Source: Oceanobacillus iheyensis HTE831 (GTDB taxonomy: Bacteria > Bacillota > Bacilli > Bacillales > Amphibacillaceae). From it: a stretch of DNA of 64,000 bases. This document shows positions 8,591-18,325 of the stretch, piece by piece. How positions within the stretch are numbered: the stretch's first letter is position 1; every line of letters begins with the position of its first letter. The notes under the pieces are model-generated. The model ran no database searches. It was not told the origin of the DNA and was given only the letters and a program-made list of their open reading frames with translations. The position numbers and the translations under genes are program-made. The stretch spans positions 1,962,501 to 2,026,500 of the forward strand of contig NC_004193.1 of NCBI RefSeq assembly GCF_000011245.1. The letters run 5' to 3'.

Positions 8591-10405
8591 TTAGTGCATG
8601 TGCTTACGTTGTTTTTGTAGTTCAATGATTTCCATTGCTATTTTTGCTGCTTCCATTGGATTGTTTTCTTGCTCAGCAATTCTTTGCTTTTCTTTCAAGG
8701 ATTTAATACTTACATTTTGATTACTTTCATTTAAGATAAATCGAATGTAATCATCAATTTCTTCATCTGTACTATTTGCAATATCCGTCATCATAACTGC
8801 TTCAACAACATGTTTTTTCAAATGATCTTCGGATAGTCTTTCCATAAATAATCCTATATCAGGAGGATTTCCCTCCTCGTAATAAGCATATAAATGCGTA
8901 GCAATAATTTTGTGATCATTCACATTAAATGCCGCTCCTAAATCGTTTTGTACCTTTTCAGTAATATACGAATCCTGTAACATATATGCAATTAATTTTT
9001 TTTCTGCATTAATAAAAGCAGGATGGAGCTTGGTTTGGTATGATGAATTACCTTTATTAGTATATCTGTTATACCTATGATTATCCCTAGAATTCTGTTG
9101 GTTATTCCGATATGATTGTAATTGAGTCATCAAAGATTCATGAGACAAATTAAATTCCTTATGCAACTCTTGCACATAATATTCCCGTTCTAGGGTACTC
9201 TCAATCATTGAAAGTTCTTTTAGTACTTTTTCAATATAAGCAATTCGATCTCCTTCTACTTTTAAGTTATAATCTCTGCGAAAATATCTCATATAGAAGG
9301 TCATATACGTATCACTTGTTCGAATTATCCGATTCTGAAAAGCTTCCATACCATTACTTCGTATAAAGCTATCCGGGTCATCAGAGGGATCCATTTTGGC
9401 AATTCTTATTTCACATCCTACCGATCGAAGTAACTGAGAAGCTTTATAAGCCGCATTAAGACCTGCATCATCTCCGTCATAACATAGGACCACAGTTTCC
9501 ACATAACGGTTTAATAACTTAGCTTGAGATTCCGTCAAAGCTGTACCTAATGTAGCTACTACATTCTTTAAACCATTTTGGTAAGCACTAATAACATCAA
9601 CAGAACCCTCAAACAATATCACTTCATTTTCTTTTCGAATGTGTTTTTTCGCTAAATCAAAATTAAATAATATTTTACTTTTTTGAAACAAGCCGCCCTC
9701 AGGGCTATTTAAATACTTTGGTTCTACACCATCATGCAGAGCACGCCCAACGAAACCAACTGTTTTTCCTATTGCATTACGAATTGGAAAAATCACGCGA
9801 CCACGAAAACGGTCTATAACATCATGATCATTCTGTGCTGATAAAATACCGTTTTTCACAAGTAATTGTTTACTAAACCCTTTCTTCGTAAGGAACTCTA
9901 AAGTAAAGTCTTTTATATTTGGAGCATAGCCAATCTGAAAATCCTCTAAAGCTTCATCACTAATACCACGATCTTTCAAATATTGATATCCTTCTTTACC
10001 GTCTTTCGTGTACTTCAATAAATGATGGTACAACTTCATAAGCCAATCATTCGCTGTAAGTACTTGTTGGTCTTCTTCCGATAAGAAGGATTCTTTTTTT
10101 ATGGATGTTTGTGGCAATTCAATTCCTTGCTTCTCCGCTAAGAACTGTAACGCTTCATAAAATGTAAAGCTATCTATTTCTTTCAAGAAAGTAAACACAT
10201 TCCCACCTTTTCCACATCCAAAACAATGAAATATTTGTTTTTCTTGGGATACTGAAAAAGAAGGTGTCTTCTCTCCATGAAATGGACAAAGACCAAAGTA
10301 ATTTCGTCCTTGTTTCTTCAGTTGAATATATTCTCCAATAACATCAACTATATCATTAGCATTTTTCACTTGTTCAATGATTTCATCTGGTATCTGATTG
10401 GTCAT
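8591..10405 (-). CDS. dnaG: DNA primase DnaG
   Basis: DnaG makes RNA primers at the replication fork. The 604-residue protein has the CHC2 zinc motif (Cys40, His43, Cys61, Cys64), the primase core with the TOPRIM acidic residues Glu266, Asp310 and Asp312, and a C-terminal DnaB-helicase interaction region after an Asn/Arg/Tyr-rich linker (about 440-460). Two ATGs are possible; the one at 10405 follows GGTGG, while the one at 10417 has no binding site. B. subtilis DnaG is almost the same length. It is about 30 bp upstream of sigA. Confidence 0.97.
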   Translation of the reverse strand: MTNQIPDEIIEQVKNANDIVDVIGEYIQLKKQGRNYFGLCPFHGEKTPSFSVSQEKQIFHCFGCGKGGNVFTFLKEIDSFTFYEALQFLAEKQGIELPQTSIKKESFLSEEDQQVLTANDWLMKLYHHLLKYTKDGKEGYQYLKDRGISDEALEDFQIGYAPNIKDFTLEFLTKKGFSKQLLVKNGILSAQNDHDVIDRFRGRVIFPIRNAIGKTVGFVGRALHDGVEPKYLNSPEGGLFQKSKILFNFDLAKKHIRKENEVILFEGSVDVISAYQNGLKNVVATLGTALTESQAKLLNRYVETVVLCYDGDDAGLNAAYKASQLLRSVGCEIRIAKMDPSDDPDSFIRSNGMEAFQNRIIRTSDTYMTFYMRYFRRDYNLKVEGDRIAYIEKVLKELSMIESTLEREYYVQELHKEFNLSHESLMTQLQSYRNNQQNSRDNHRYNRYTNKGNSSYQTKLHPAFINAEKKLIAYMLQDSYITEKVQNDLGAAFNVNDHKIIATHLYAYYEEGNPPDIGLFMERLSEDHLKKHVVEAVMMTDIANSTDEEIDDYIRFILNESNQNVSIKSLKEKQRIAEQENNPMEAAKIAMEIIELQKQRKHMH

Positions 10406-10714
10406 CTTTACCACCATACTATACTATTATTCGTTACATATTAAATAAATCCTTCACTTTTCGACATATTTTTCTCTTATTCCGAAAAAAACACCTTCTA
10501 AATGCTAAAAGTAACTCTCAGAAGGCTTTCATAATGTTTTTTTCGATAATTGCCTTTCTCTAGATTCTACAAAAGTGTAGTAGAATCCTTCTTACTTCTT
10601 AATGTTTTACTTTTCAGAATTGGATTTTGTGATGTTATACTCACACGAATGATAATTATAATATATTTTCTAAAGGATATCTATCATTTTGCCTCAAAAT
10701 CTAGTAAAAAGAAA
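10406..10714. other. Intergenic region dnaG-yqfL, no gene supported
   Basis: About 300 bp contain the presumed dnaG-sigA promoter region. I see a hairpin with arms GATTCTAC/GTAGAATC (10563-10587) and a CCTTCT/AGAAGG pair near 10493-10520. An 80-codon plus-strand reading at 10550-10792 has no ribosome binding site and runs into the yqfL terminator and gene, so it is not called. Confidence 0.5.
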
Positions 10715-10740
10715 AACATTCTGCTTTTACGACAGAATGT
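10715..10740 (-). terminator. Terminator of yqfL
   Basis: ACATTCTG and CAGAATGT form an 8-bp stem followed by a T-rich run on the minus strand, just after yqfL. Confidence 0.8.
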
Positions 10741-10752
10741 CATCTTCTATGC

Positions 10753-11568
10753 TTATAATGAGTTGTTTTCTTGTTTCAAACGTAATATATGATTCGCTGT
10801 TTCTTCAACAGCTTTATTAGAAACATCAATGACCTGACAACCAATTTTGTCGACAATAGATTGGAAGTATTCTAGTTCTTGCTCGATTCTATTCATATTT
10901 GCATACGTCGCTTGATCTCCGAGTCCAAGTGCCTTAAGTCGTTCTTTTCGAATGCTATTCAGTTTTTCTGCTGTAATTTTTAAACCAATACATTTTTTGG
11001 GATCGACCATCATTAATTCTTCTGGAGGATCTACTTCTGGGACGATTGGAACATTTGCAACTTTAATTCTTTTATGAGCGAGATATTGTGACAATGGTGT
11101 TTTAGAAGTACGCGATACGCCTATCAAAATGATATCAGCTCGTGCAATCCCTCTTGGATCCCTACCATCATCGTATTTAACTGCAAATTCGATTGCTTCT
11201 ATTTTTTTGAAGTAGTCTTCATCTAATTTATGGACTAACCCTGCTTCTAGACGTGGAGTTCGATTAAAAACTCTTCCCATTGCATCCATTGTCGGACCCA
11301 TAATATCAATTGCCTCTACTTCTAATTTTTTGGCTTGACTATTTACGTACGCTCTTAATTCTGGATCAACTAATGTAAATCCTACTATGCTAACCGTATC
11401 TTTCGCAAGTGCAAGAAACTCATCCACGGTTTCCTTGTCTTCTACGTATGGAACTCGTTGAATTTTATAATCTCCATTTTTAAATTGACTCAAACCTGCT
11501 TTCACTACCAATTCCGCAGTTTCCCCTACAGAGTCAGAAAGCACATAAATAATTGGTTGGGTAGACAT
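10753..11568 (-). CDS. yqfL: Pyruvate,phosphate dikinase regulatory-type kinase/phosphorylase YqfL
   Basis: A member of the DUF299/PPDK-regulatory family, bifunctional kinase/phosphorylases that switch pyruvate dikinase or PEP synthase on and off. The 271-residue protein has the P-loop GVSRTSKT at 150-157 and the N-terminal signature SDSVGETAE. In B. subtilis, YqfL acts with CcpN in control of gluconeogenic genes, and the same ccpN-yqfL pair is present here with only 33 bp between them. No dikinase gene is in the window, so the direct target is unknown. Start: ATG 11568 after GAGGGG. Confidence 0.9.
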   Translation of the reverse strand: MSTQPIIYVLSDSVGETAELVVKAGLSQFKNGDYKIQRVPYVEDKETVDEFLALAKDTVSIVGFTLVDPELRAYVNSQAKKLEVEAIDIMGPTMDAMGRVFNRTPRLEAGLVHKLDEDYFKKIEAIEFAVKYDDGRDPRGIARADIILIGVSRTSKTPLSQYLAHKRIKVANVPIVPEVDPPEELMMVDPKKCIGLKITAEKLNSIRKERLKALGLGDQATYANMNRIEQELEYFQSIVDKIGCQVIDVSNKAVEETANHILRLKQENNSL

Positions 11569-11601
11569 CCATATTACCCCTCTCTTAAGAATCAATAATG
11601 A

Positions 11602-12231
11602 TTAAATATTTTCATCCGTAGTTAGTTCCACTAACAATTTAGTCATTGTTGTTTTCGTTATTCGACCTACTACTTCTAATCCACGCTCAGTATCCTTCAC
11701 AACGGGAAGTCCATCGATTTGTTTTGAAATTAAATTATGAGCTGCATCAATTAACAAATCATCTCTACGACACACTGTAATATTTGGCATACGTGTCATT
11801 ATAATATGCACTGGAATGCTGGTTAAGTCTTGGTGACCCATACTTGTTCTAAGTAAATCTTTTCTGGATAGTACACCAGTTAAACAAGCGTGGTCATCAA
11901 CTACGAATAATGTACCCACATCTTCTAAAAACATGGTTGAAATTGCATCATACACCGACACACTTTCTTTAACCGCGACAGGCACCTGTTGAAATTCATG
12001 CACCTTGTATTTCTTGATTTTCTCAGATAATAGCTCTGAAGCGGTTTTTCCCGTATAGAAATAACCTACTCGTGGTCTTGCATCCAAGAATCCAGCCATT
12101 GTTAAGATAGCTAAATCCGGACGAAGGGTAGCTCGAGTTAAATCTAGTCGGTCTGCAATATGCTCCCCAGTAATTGGACCATCAGCTTTTACAATTTCTA
12201 CTATTTGCTGTTGTCGTTTTGTTAAGTCCAT
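11602..12231 (-). CDS. ccpN: Transcriptional repressor CcpN
   Basis: CcpN represses gluconeogenic genes (gapB, pckA in B. subtilis) when glycolytic carbon is present. The 209-residue protein has an N-terminal winged helix-turn-helix (about residues 5-60, GPITGEHIADRLDLTRATLRPD) and a pair of CBS domains (about 75-205) that sense nucleotides. It is followed by yqfL as in B. subtilis. The ATG at 12231 follows GGGTGGTG. A 9-bp perfect inverted repeat lies directly before that site (12245-12270) and may be an autoregulatory or mRNA element. Confidence 0.93.
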   Translation of the reverse strand: MDLTKRQQQIVEIVKADGPITGEHIADRLDLTRATLRPDLAILTMAGFLDARPRVGYFYTGKTASELLSEKIKKYKVHEFQQVPVAVKESVSVYDAISTMFLEDVGTLFVVDDHACLTGVLSRKDLLRTSMGHQDLTSIPVHIIMTRMPNITVCRRDDLLIDAAHNLISKQIDGLPVVKDTERGLEVVGRITKTTMTKLLVELTTDENI

Positions 12232-12244
12232 TTTTTCACCACCC

Positions 12245-12270
12245 AAATAGCAATATATTCGTTGCTATTT
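12245..12270 (-). promoter_or_regulatory. Perfect inverted repeat before ccpN
   Basis: AAATAGCAA and TTGCTATTT are separated by 8 bases and end a few bases before the ccpN ribosome binding site. It is either an operator or a leader hairpin; no T run follows, so it is not a terminator. Confidence 0.55.
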
Positions 12271-12341
12271 AATTTTGATTGCGACCTTTATCCATCATTA
12301 ATTGTATCAGTTATAGTACAAACAAGCATCTATTTTTCAAC

Positions 12342-14420
12342 TTAAAACTGTTGTTTCCATTCAATTTTTCTTAAATCAGCATATGGAAGAATTAGTGATG
12401 TTAATGCTTGTATTAATGCAAGCCGGTTATTACGTATCTCTAAATCATCTGCCATTACCATATTATTGTCAAAGAACGCATGAATTGGAGCTGCAAGCTG
12501 TGCAAGCGTAGCTAATGCCTGTTTTGTTTCATTATGCAAGAGTTGTTTTTCATAAGTTTCCTTGATATCCAAATAGCGTGTATAAAGAATTTTCTCAGAT
12601 TCGGTTTCTAACTTATCTTCACGAATCAATTCATTCGTTTCTACTTTATTTGATAAATTTAACACACGTACGAGTGCTTCCTGAATTGGTTTGAATGTCT
12701 CATCATTTCGTTTGTCAGATAATTCCTTTGCCTTTTCGAATGATACAAATACATTACCAAGCTTTTGATCTGTTACAGCGTGGATAACGTCCACTTCTAA
12801 GCCTTTATCCTTCATTAAATACACTGCCCGCAAACGGAAGAACTCAATTAATTCTTCGTTGGTTTTCTCCATAATAGTAACATTGGATTTTTGAAAAACA
12901 TCTAGTGCAATATCAATTAATTCCTCTACAGTAAGATTCCATTTTTCATTATGCAATATCCGTAATATAGCCGAAGCCTGTCTCCGTAGTCCATATGGAT
13001 CTTGTGAACCAGTTGGCACTAGTCCAACTGCTATACAACCAGCAATTGTATCTAACTTATCTGCTACACTAACAACAGAACCGATTACCGTTTGTGGTAA
13101 ATCATCCTTGGCATGTTTGGGCTGATAATGCTCTTTTATAGCTTGTGAGGTGGCTGAATTTTCGCCGAAATGATTTGCGTACTTTTCACCAATAATCCCC
13201 TGCAATTCAGTAAACTCATTAACCATACTTGTCATTAAATCAAACTTAGAAATTTCTGCTGCTCGTTCAATTATTTTTCTATCGTCCGATTCCAAAGAAA
13301 GTTTCTCTGATATACGATCAGCAATTTGTTTCATTCTTTCTACTTTATCTGAATAAGTACCTAGCTTTTCTTGAAAAACTACTTTCGTTAGCTTCTCTTG
13401 GAAGAAATCAATGGATTGATGAAGGTCTTCGTTATAGAAAAATTCTGCATCAGCTAACCGAGCTCTTAATACCTTTTCATTACCTTTGGCAACTGTTTCA
13501 ATATGATAATTATCGCCATTACGAACACCTACAAAATAAGGTTGTAAGACCCCTTTTTTGTGGACTGGAAAATATCGTTGATGTTCTTTCATCGACGTTA
13601 TTAAAACCTCAGGTGGAATTTCTAAGTAAGCTTCTTCAAATTTTCCAACAAATGCGGTTGGGAATTCTACTAAGTTCCGGACCTCTTCAAGTAATTCCTG
13701 ATCCACTGGAATTTCAAAACCATGCTCTCGTTCCAGTTTTGATAGTTGTTCAACAATTAGCGTTTCTCTATCTTTTGCTTTTACAATCACATAATTATCT
13801 TTTAATGTCTTCTCATATTCAGCCGGTTCCTGTATGGTTACTTCTTCTCCTAAAAACCGATGGCCATACGTTACATTATTTGTAGCCACATGAGCAATTT
13901 CAAATGGAATTACTTCATTTCCCATCATAGCCACTAACCAACGGATTGGTCGTGCATAACGAATAGTCTCACTACCCCAGCGCATATTTTTACCAAAAGT
14001 TATGGACTCAATTATCGATTTGAACTCAGGTAATAATTCTTGAATAGGTCTTCCTTCTATATGTTTTGTAACATAAATATAAGAAATGCCCTTTACTTCT
14101 CTAACAACAATATCGTCTGTAGTCAATCCCTGACCTTTCGTAAATCCTTGTGCAGCCTTAGTCCAATTACCATCTTCATCTTTGGCAATTTTAAGTGCGG
14201 GACCTTTTACATCTTCTTCAATGGATGATTGTTTTTCAGCCATATTTTTTACAAAAACAGCTAATCTTCTTGGGGTTGAATAAGATATTACGTTCTCTGA
14301 AGAAATTCTATTTTCTTCTAACCACTGCTTTGTTTTGGTATATAATTGTAACTCTGCATCATCAATAAATCGCGCAGGTAGCTCTTCTAATCCAATCTCA
14401 ATTAATACATCACGTGCCAT
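12342..14420 (-). CDS. glyS: Glycine-tRNA ligase beta subunit
   Basis: The beta subunit of the bacterial alpha2-beta2 glycyl-tRNA synthetase, needed for tRNA recognition. Its 692 residues agree with the family (about 680-690). The N-terminal IEIGLEELPARF and the internal GSQDPYGLRRQ signatures are plain, with the anticodon-binding DALR domain near the C terminus. Start: ATG after AAGGAG. It follows glyQ by 3 bp, so the two are cotranscribed and kept in ratio. Confidence 0.98.
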   Translation of the reverse strand: MARDVLIEIGLEELPARFIDDAELQLYTKTKQWLEENRISSENVISYSTPRRLAVFVKNMAEKQSSIEEDVKGPALKIAKDEDGNWTKAAQGFTKGQGLTTDDIVVREVKGISYIYVTKHIEGRPIQELLPEFKSIIESITFGKNMRWGSETIRYARPIRWLVAMMGNEVIPFEIAHVATNNVTYGHRFLGEEVTIQEPAEYEKTLKDNYVIVKAKDRETLIVEQLSKLEREHGFEIPVDQELLEEVRNLVEFPTAFVGKFEEAYLEIPPEVLITSMKEHQRYFPVHKKGVLQPYFVGVRNGDNYHIETVAKGNEKVLRARLADAEFFYNEDLHQSIDFFQEKLTKVVFQEKLGTYSDKVERMKQIADRISEKLSLESDDRKIIERAAEISKFDLMTSMVNEFTELQGIIGEKYANHFGENSATSQAIKEHYQPKHAKDDLPQTVIGSVVSVADKLDTIAGCIAVGLVPTGSQDPYGLRRQASAILRILHNEKWNLTVEELIDIALDVFQKSNVTIMEKTNEELIEFFRLRAVYLMKDKGLEVDVIHAVTDQKLGNVFVSFEKAKELSDKRNDETFKPIQEALVRVLNLSNKVETNELIREDKLETESEKILYTRYLDIKETYEKQLLHNETKQALATLAQLAAPIHAFFDNNMVMADDLEIRNNRLALIQALTSLILPYADLRKIEWKQQF

Positions 14421-14423
14421 ATT

Positions 14424-15305
14424 TTATTTAGCTCCTTTCTCTTGAAGCATTGGAAAACCTAATTTTTCGCGTTCGGAAACATATATTTTGGAAATACTTC
14501 TCGCTAAATTACGAATTCGAGCTATGTAACCCGTTCTTTCTGTTACGGAAATTACTCCTTTTGCATCAAGGAGGTTAAATGTATGTGAACATTTAAGCAC
14601 ATAATCATATGCAGGAAATACGAGTCCTTTTTCCATCGTTTGCTTCGCTTCTTGTTCATACATTGAGAACAAGTCGAAAAGCATATCTGTATTAGACTCT
14701 TTAAAAGTATAAGTGGAATGTTCATATTCAGGTTGATAAAAGATATCTCGAATGGTAACACCATTATTCCATTCAAGATCAAACACATTTTCTTTATCCT
14801 GAATATACGAAGCTAAACGTTCAATTCCATATGTTAATTCTACCGTTACAGGATTTGCTTCGAGTCCGCCAATTTGCTGGAAATAGGTGAATTGAGTGAT
14901 TTCCATGCCATCTAGCCATACTTCCCAGCCTAATCCCGCTGCACCTAAAGTTGGATTCTCCCAGTTGTCTTCCACAAAACGAATATCATGTTCCAACGGG
15001 TTAATCCCTAGTTTTTTTAATGACTCTAAATATAGTTCTTGAATGTTATCTGGTGATGGCTTCATAATTACTTGGAATTGATGATGTTGATATAGCCGGT
15101 TCGGATTCTCCCCATATCTACCATCATCAGGACGTCTAGATGGTTCCACATAAGCTACATTCCAAGGCTCTGGACCTAAACTTCTTAATAGTGTCATTGG
15201 AGACATCGTACCTGCACCTTTTTCTGTATCATAGGCTTGCATAAGTATACAATTATGTTCTGACCAATGATTTTGTAGTGTTAAAATCATTTCTTGTATA
15301 TTCAT
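14424..15305 (-). CDS. glyQ: Glycine-tRNA ligase alpha subunit
   Basis: The catalytic alpha subunit of the tetrameric glycyl-tRNA synthetase; it activates glycine and charges tRNA-Gly. The 293-residue protein carries the class II landmarks [19 protein letters not shown] near residue 55 and [21 protein letters not shown] near 128. Start: ATG after AAGGAG. It is the first gene of a two-gene operon whose expression is controlled by the T-box leader just upstream. Confidence 0.98.
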   Translation of the reverse strand: MNIQEMILTLQNHWSEHNCILMQAYDTEKGAGTMSPMTLLRSLGPEPWNVAYVEPSRRPDDGRYGENPNRLYQHHQFQVIMKPSPDNIQELYLESLKKLGINPLEHDIRFVEDNWENPTLGAAGLGWEVWLDGMEITQFTYFQQIGGLEANPVTVELTYGIERLASYIQDKENVFDLEWNNGVTIRDIFYQPEYEHSTYTFKESNTDMLFDLFSMYEQEAKQTMEKGLVFPAYDYVLKCSHTFNLLDAKGVISVTERTGYIARIRNLARSISKIYVSEREKLGFPMLQEKGAK

Positions 15306-15380
15306 ATTGTCAACTCCTTATTTTTTACTGCGAGGATCACTAAAGGTTAAATACTGTTATCCCACACTTTTTTTATAAGA

Positions 15381-15421
15381 AAAACCGTCCCTATGTCTAC
15401 TATAGACATAGGGACGGTTTT
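15381..15421 (-). terminator. T-box regulated terminator
   Basis: A near-perfect 19-bp stem (CCGTCCCTATGTCTA and complement) followed by TTTTTCTT on the minus strand. It is the intrinsic terminator that the T-box antiterminator competes with. Confidence 0.95.
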
Positions 15422-15598
15422 ACCGCGGTTCCACCCTACTTGCTCAAGATACATGAGCCACTTTATAGTTCATTGCTCAGAAGTTCCTTCTTAAGGTTAC
15501 TATCCTCTAGCTTTCACTATCCTAGAGTCGCTAATCATAGTAAATCCTTAATACTCTTCTTCTTCATCGCAATAGAATTTATTATTAAATATGTAAAA
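15381..15598 (-). promoter_or_regulatory. Glycine T-box riboswitch leader of glyQS
   Basis: The conserved T-box sequence AGGGTGGAACCGCGGT lies at 15422-15437 (minus strand), directly before the terminator. Upstream is a long stem I: TTAAGG/CCTTAA, TTACTAT/ATAGTAA and CTCTAG/CTAGAG pair in nested order. Uncharged tRNA-Gly should bind and let transcription into glyQS proceed. I could not place the specifier codon with confidence. Confidence 0.95.
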
Positions 15599-15628
15599 AT
15601 AATACTCTATACGGTTCATATTTGTCAA
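15599..15628 (-). promoter_or_regulatory. Sigma-A promoter of the glyQS leader
   Basis: TTGACA, 18 bases, TATTAT on the minus strand, positioned to start transcription at the beginning of the T-box leader. Confidence 0.8.
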
Positions 15629-15646
15629 TCTACATAAAGTGAAATT

Positions 15647-16423
15647 TTATTCATTGTAGGAATTACCGTTCTTTACATTCGGAATAAAAAAATCGAGTTG
15701 ATCTAATACTTTACGGGATTTTATCCAAAATCCACCGTACTGATCATAATACTCATACAGTATTTTTCTTATCAATTGAACATTTTCTTTCTTCATTCGA
15801 ATATTTCCAATTCGCTTTAAATCTACTTCACTAAAAAGATACAGCAAACGAGATAACTTTTCCGATATATGAATGGCTTCCGGATCAAAATAAGCGCATT
15901 GTTGACATAACATGCCACCTTCTCTAATTGAAAACTTACTCAGGCCTTCTTGATTACCGCATCTACTACATTGGTGAAGAACAGGGGCAAATCCTGCTTT
16001 TTTATATAACTTTAATTCATACATAATTACAGGGATATCTACCTCATCTTGATTATTTATCCACAATAAAGTCTGATAAAATTGTTCGTATAAGAACGGG
16101 TCATTTTCTTTAGCATCAAGCAGTTTATCGGTTAGTTCTGCCATATATGATACATAAGCAGTTTTAAAAATATCTTCTCGAATAATCCGAAAAGAGTCAA
16201 GTACTTCCCCCTGTTGTATCGTACTCAATCCTGATCCGATATATACAAAGAATCGAGCATTAATGAATGGCTGCGTAACAGCAGCCATCCTACTTTTTGG
16301 TTTTTTTGCGCCTTTTGCCAAAGCATTAAATTTACCTATTTTATTACTAAATATAGTTACTAATTTATGCGTTTCTCCATAGTCTTTCGTTTTAATAATA
16401 ATTCCATCAATTTTTTCAAGCAA
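15647..16423 (-). CDS. recO: DNA repair protein RecO
   Basis: RecO anneals ssDNA and, with RecR, loads RecA in gap repair and recombination. The 258-residue reading starts at TTG 16423, which follows AAGGTG by 6 bases and gives the family's usual length and N terminus (MLEKIDGIIIKTKDYGE). Longer readings would pass through yqzL. It has an N-terminal OB fold and the four-Cys zinc site Cys152, Cys155, Cys173, Cys176. Order recO-yqzL-era is conserved in bacilli. Confidence 0.95.
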   Translation of the reverse strand: MLEKIDGIIIKTKDYGETHKLVTIFSNKIGKFNALAKGAKKPKSRMAAVTQPFINARFFVYIGSGLSTIQQGEVLDSFRIIREDIFKTAYVSYMAELTDKLLDAKENDPFLYEQFYQTLLWINNQDEVDIPVIMYELKLYKKAGFAPVLHQCSRCGNQEGLSKFSIREGGMLCQQCAYFDPEAIHISEKLSRLLYLFSEVDLKRIGNIRMKKENVQLIRKILYEYYDQYGGFWIKSRKVLDQLDFFIPNVKNGNSYNE

Positions 16424-16454
16424 CCGCTTCACCTTACTTTCTTTCCAAGATGAG

Positions 16455-16601
16455 CTATAGATTGGTTTCAGTAGAAGATACTTCTGTTGATTCTTTAGCC
16501 TGTCCATTATTATCCATTGTTGCATTTTCTAATTCTTTCATCAATAAATAGGTTTCTATGTTTCCTGTCTGACTAAACAACTTCCATGTTAAATCTACCA
16601 C
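16455..16601 (-). CDS. yqzL: YqzL family small protein
   Basis: A 48-residue protein: the N-terminal half (VDLTWKLFSQTGNIETYLLMKELE) is the signature of the YqzL family, and the tail is polar and variable. It starts at GTG 16601 behind AGGTGGGG, and sits between era and recO exactly as in B. subtilis. Its stop lies 31 bp before the recO start. It has no known function. Confidence 0.88.
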   Translation of the reverse strand: MVDLTWKLFSQTGNIETYLLMKELENATMDNNGQAKESTEVSSTETNL

Positions 16602-16699
16602 AAGAAACCCCACCTTTCTTTAATTATTAGGTTGAAAATGTAACTTATTTATAGAATGGCTTTTCTAAATCAAATCATAAGTATTAAATATTTCCATGT

Positions 16700-17602
16700 T
16701 TAATATTCGTCACTTCTAAATCCAAATTCATGTAATTGGTTTTGCCTGTTTCTCCAGTCTTTTTTCACTTTAATCCATAGCTCTAGATATACTTTGGAGC
16801 CGAGTAGTGCTTCAATATCTCTTCTTGCTTGTTTTCCAATATTTTTCAACATGGTTCCTTGCTTTCCAATCAATATCCCTTTTTGAGAACTTCTTTCCGT
16901 CACAATCGTCGCTTGAATTAGTAACTTTTCATTTTCATTCTTCTCTATATTCTCAATGACTACTGCAATTGAATGAGGCACCTCTTCTTTTGTTAAATGC
17001 AATACCTTTTCTCGTATTAATTCAGATATAACAAATCGTTCTGGGTGATCTGTCACTTGATCCTCCGGATAATATTGAGGACCTTCCGGCAAATGCTCCT
17101 TCAACACATCTACTAAATGGTCGACATTATTTCCCTCTAGAGCAGATATAGGTATAATTTCCTCAAAATCGTATAGTGACTTGTACTTTTCAATGAGTGG
17201 TAATAGCTGATCAGGGTGAATTAAATCAATCTTATTAATAATAAGAAATACAGGGCTATTAACCTTTTGCAATAAATCAATAATGTATTGGTCCCCTCTT
17301 CCATATCCCTCATCTGCATTTATCATGAATAATATGCTATCGACTTCATTTAGCGTATCTTCTGCAATTTGAACCATAAAATCACCAAGACGATGTTTCG
17401 GCTTATGAATACCTGGTGTGTCGATAAAGATCATTTGTGCATCATTTGTAGTAAATACACCTTGTATTTTGTTCCTTGTTGTCTGCGCTTTATCACTCAT
17501 AATTGCAATCTTTTGACCGATTACTTTATTCATAAAAGTTGATTTACCAACATTAGGGCGACCAATAATTGATAAAAATCCTGATTTAAAATTTGTTTCC
17601 AT
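16700..17602 (-). CDS. era: GTPase Era
   Basis: Era binds the 3' end of 16S rRNA and is needed for 30S assembly. The 300-residue protein has GRPNVGKST (G1, residues 14-22), DTPG (G3), NKID (G4) and a C-terminal KH domain with [14 protein letters not shown]. Start: ATG after GGAGG. In B. subtilis cdd lies just upstream; here a 360-bp intergenic region takes its place. Confidence 0.97.
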   Translation of the reverse strand: METNFKSGFLSIIGRPNVGKSTFMNKVIGQKIAIMSDKAQTTRNKIQGVFTTNDAQMIFIDTPGIHKPKHRLGDFMVQIAEDTLNEVDSILFMINADEGYGRGDQYIIDLLQKVNSPVFLIINKIDLIHPDQLLPLIEKYKSLYDFEEIIPISALEGNNVDHLVDVLKEHLPEGPQYYPEDQVTDHPERFVISELIREKVLHLTKEEVPHSIAVVIENIEKNENEKLLIQATIVTERSSQKGILIGKQGTMLKNIGKQARRDIEALLGSKVYLELWIKVKKDWRNRQNQLHEFGFRSDEY

Positions 17603-17890
17603 ATTGTATCCTCCGAGACGTTAAATTTTATTAATTTATATCATACTATAAAATGATTTCAGTTTCATTAAATCGACAAAACGTTTAAAAACTTTCTTTT
17701 TTTTGCGGTAGATTTTTGTACCAATAAACATCCTCTAAAAGTTAAATTATTAATTCCATACGAAGTACAGTCTCTATCTTTTATATAATAAGACAAAGAC
17801 TACAAATCTGCGTTCCGGACGTAGCCGAAGCTACTTCAGTAATTTCGTTATCCGCTGCACACGAACGTATATATATATATCTTTTACAGT
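17603..17890. other. Intergenic region upstream of era, no gene supported
   Basis: No reading frame with a ribosome binding site is evident. The region holds a GC-richer structured patch at 17811-17867, a run of (AT)n near 17868-17880 and presumably the era promoter. It occupies the place where B. subtilis has cdd, but I see no recognisable cdd remnant. Confidence 0.5.
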
Positions 17891-17923
17891 AAAAAAAGTC
17901 CAAATCTCATCTAAGATTTAGAC
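17891..17923 (-). terminator. Terminator of the phoH-pgpH-ybeY-dgkA group
   Basis: GTC-AAATCT pairs with AGATTT-GAC across a 6-base loop, followed by seven Ts on the minus strand. It lies after dgkA and means era is transcribed separately. Confidence 0.88.
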
Positions 17924-17962
17924 CTTTACATTCTAATAATAATTGATTCATGTTTCTTCGCG

Positions 17963-18325
17963 TTACATAAGCTCAATTATCCTAGGAACAAAAATCATAA
18001 TACCAACTACTACTGCAATAATAGCAGCGATTAAAACTGCACCTGCTGAAACATCCTTAATATGTTTGACTGCTGGATGAATCTCAGGTTGTACATAATC
18101 CATTACTTTTTCTATGGAGCTGTTAATCATTTCTGTAATTAACACCAGTCCAATTGTGAGCATAATGATTGCCCACTCTACATTTGATAAGCCAATGATG
18201 ATACCAAAAAATATTACAATTACCGTTGAAATTAAATGTAGTTGAAAATTGGATTCCGTCGAAGCAATTTCTTTAAGACCATCCCAAGCATATCGGAAGC
18301 CTATTTTTCTTCGTTTACCTTTCAA
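17963..18325 (-). CDS. dgkA: Diacylglycerol/undecaprenol kinase DgkA
   Basis: A small integral membrane kinase, in Firmicutes chiefly an undecaprenol kinase that recycles the cell-wall lipid carrier. It has three transmembrane helices and the active-site block EMINSSIEKVMD followed by KDVSAGAVL. Reading from TTG 18325, placed 7 bases after AGGTGAG, gives 120 residues; a GTG at 18337 is in frame but lies inside that binding site. It overlaps the end of ybeY in another frame. Confidence 0.93.
   Translation of the reverse strand: MKGKRRKIGFRYAWDGLKEIASTESNFQLHLISTVIVIFFGIIIGLSNVEWAIIMLTIGLVLITEMINSSIEKVMDYVQPEIHPAVKHIKDVSAGAVLIAAIIAVVVGIMIFVPRIIELM

Noticed and set aside
10550..10792. 80-codon plus-strand reading frame between dnaG and yqfL
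   Set aside because: No ribosome binding site, runs through the yqfL terminator and into yqfL on the other strand, and looks like AT-rich chance sequence.
17662..17667. GTTTCA (TGAAAC on the minus strand) upstream of era
   Set aside because: There is TATG, not CGTA, at the needed distance, so it is not a sigma-W promoter.
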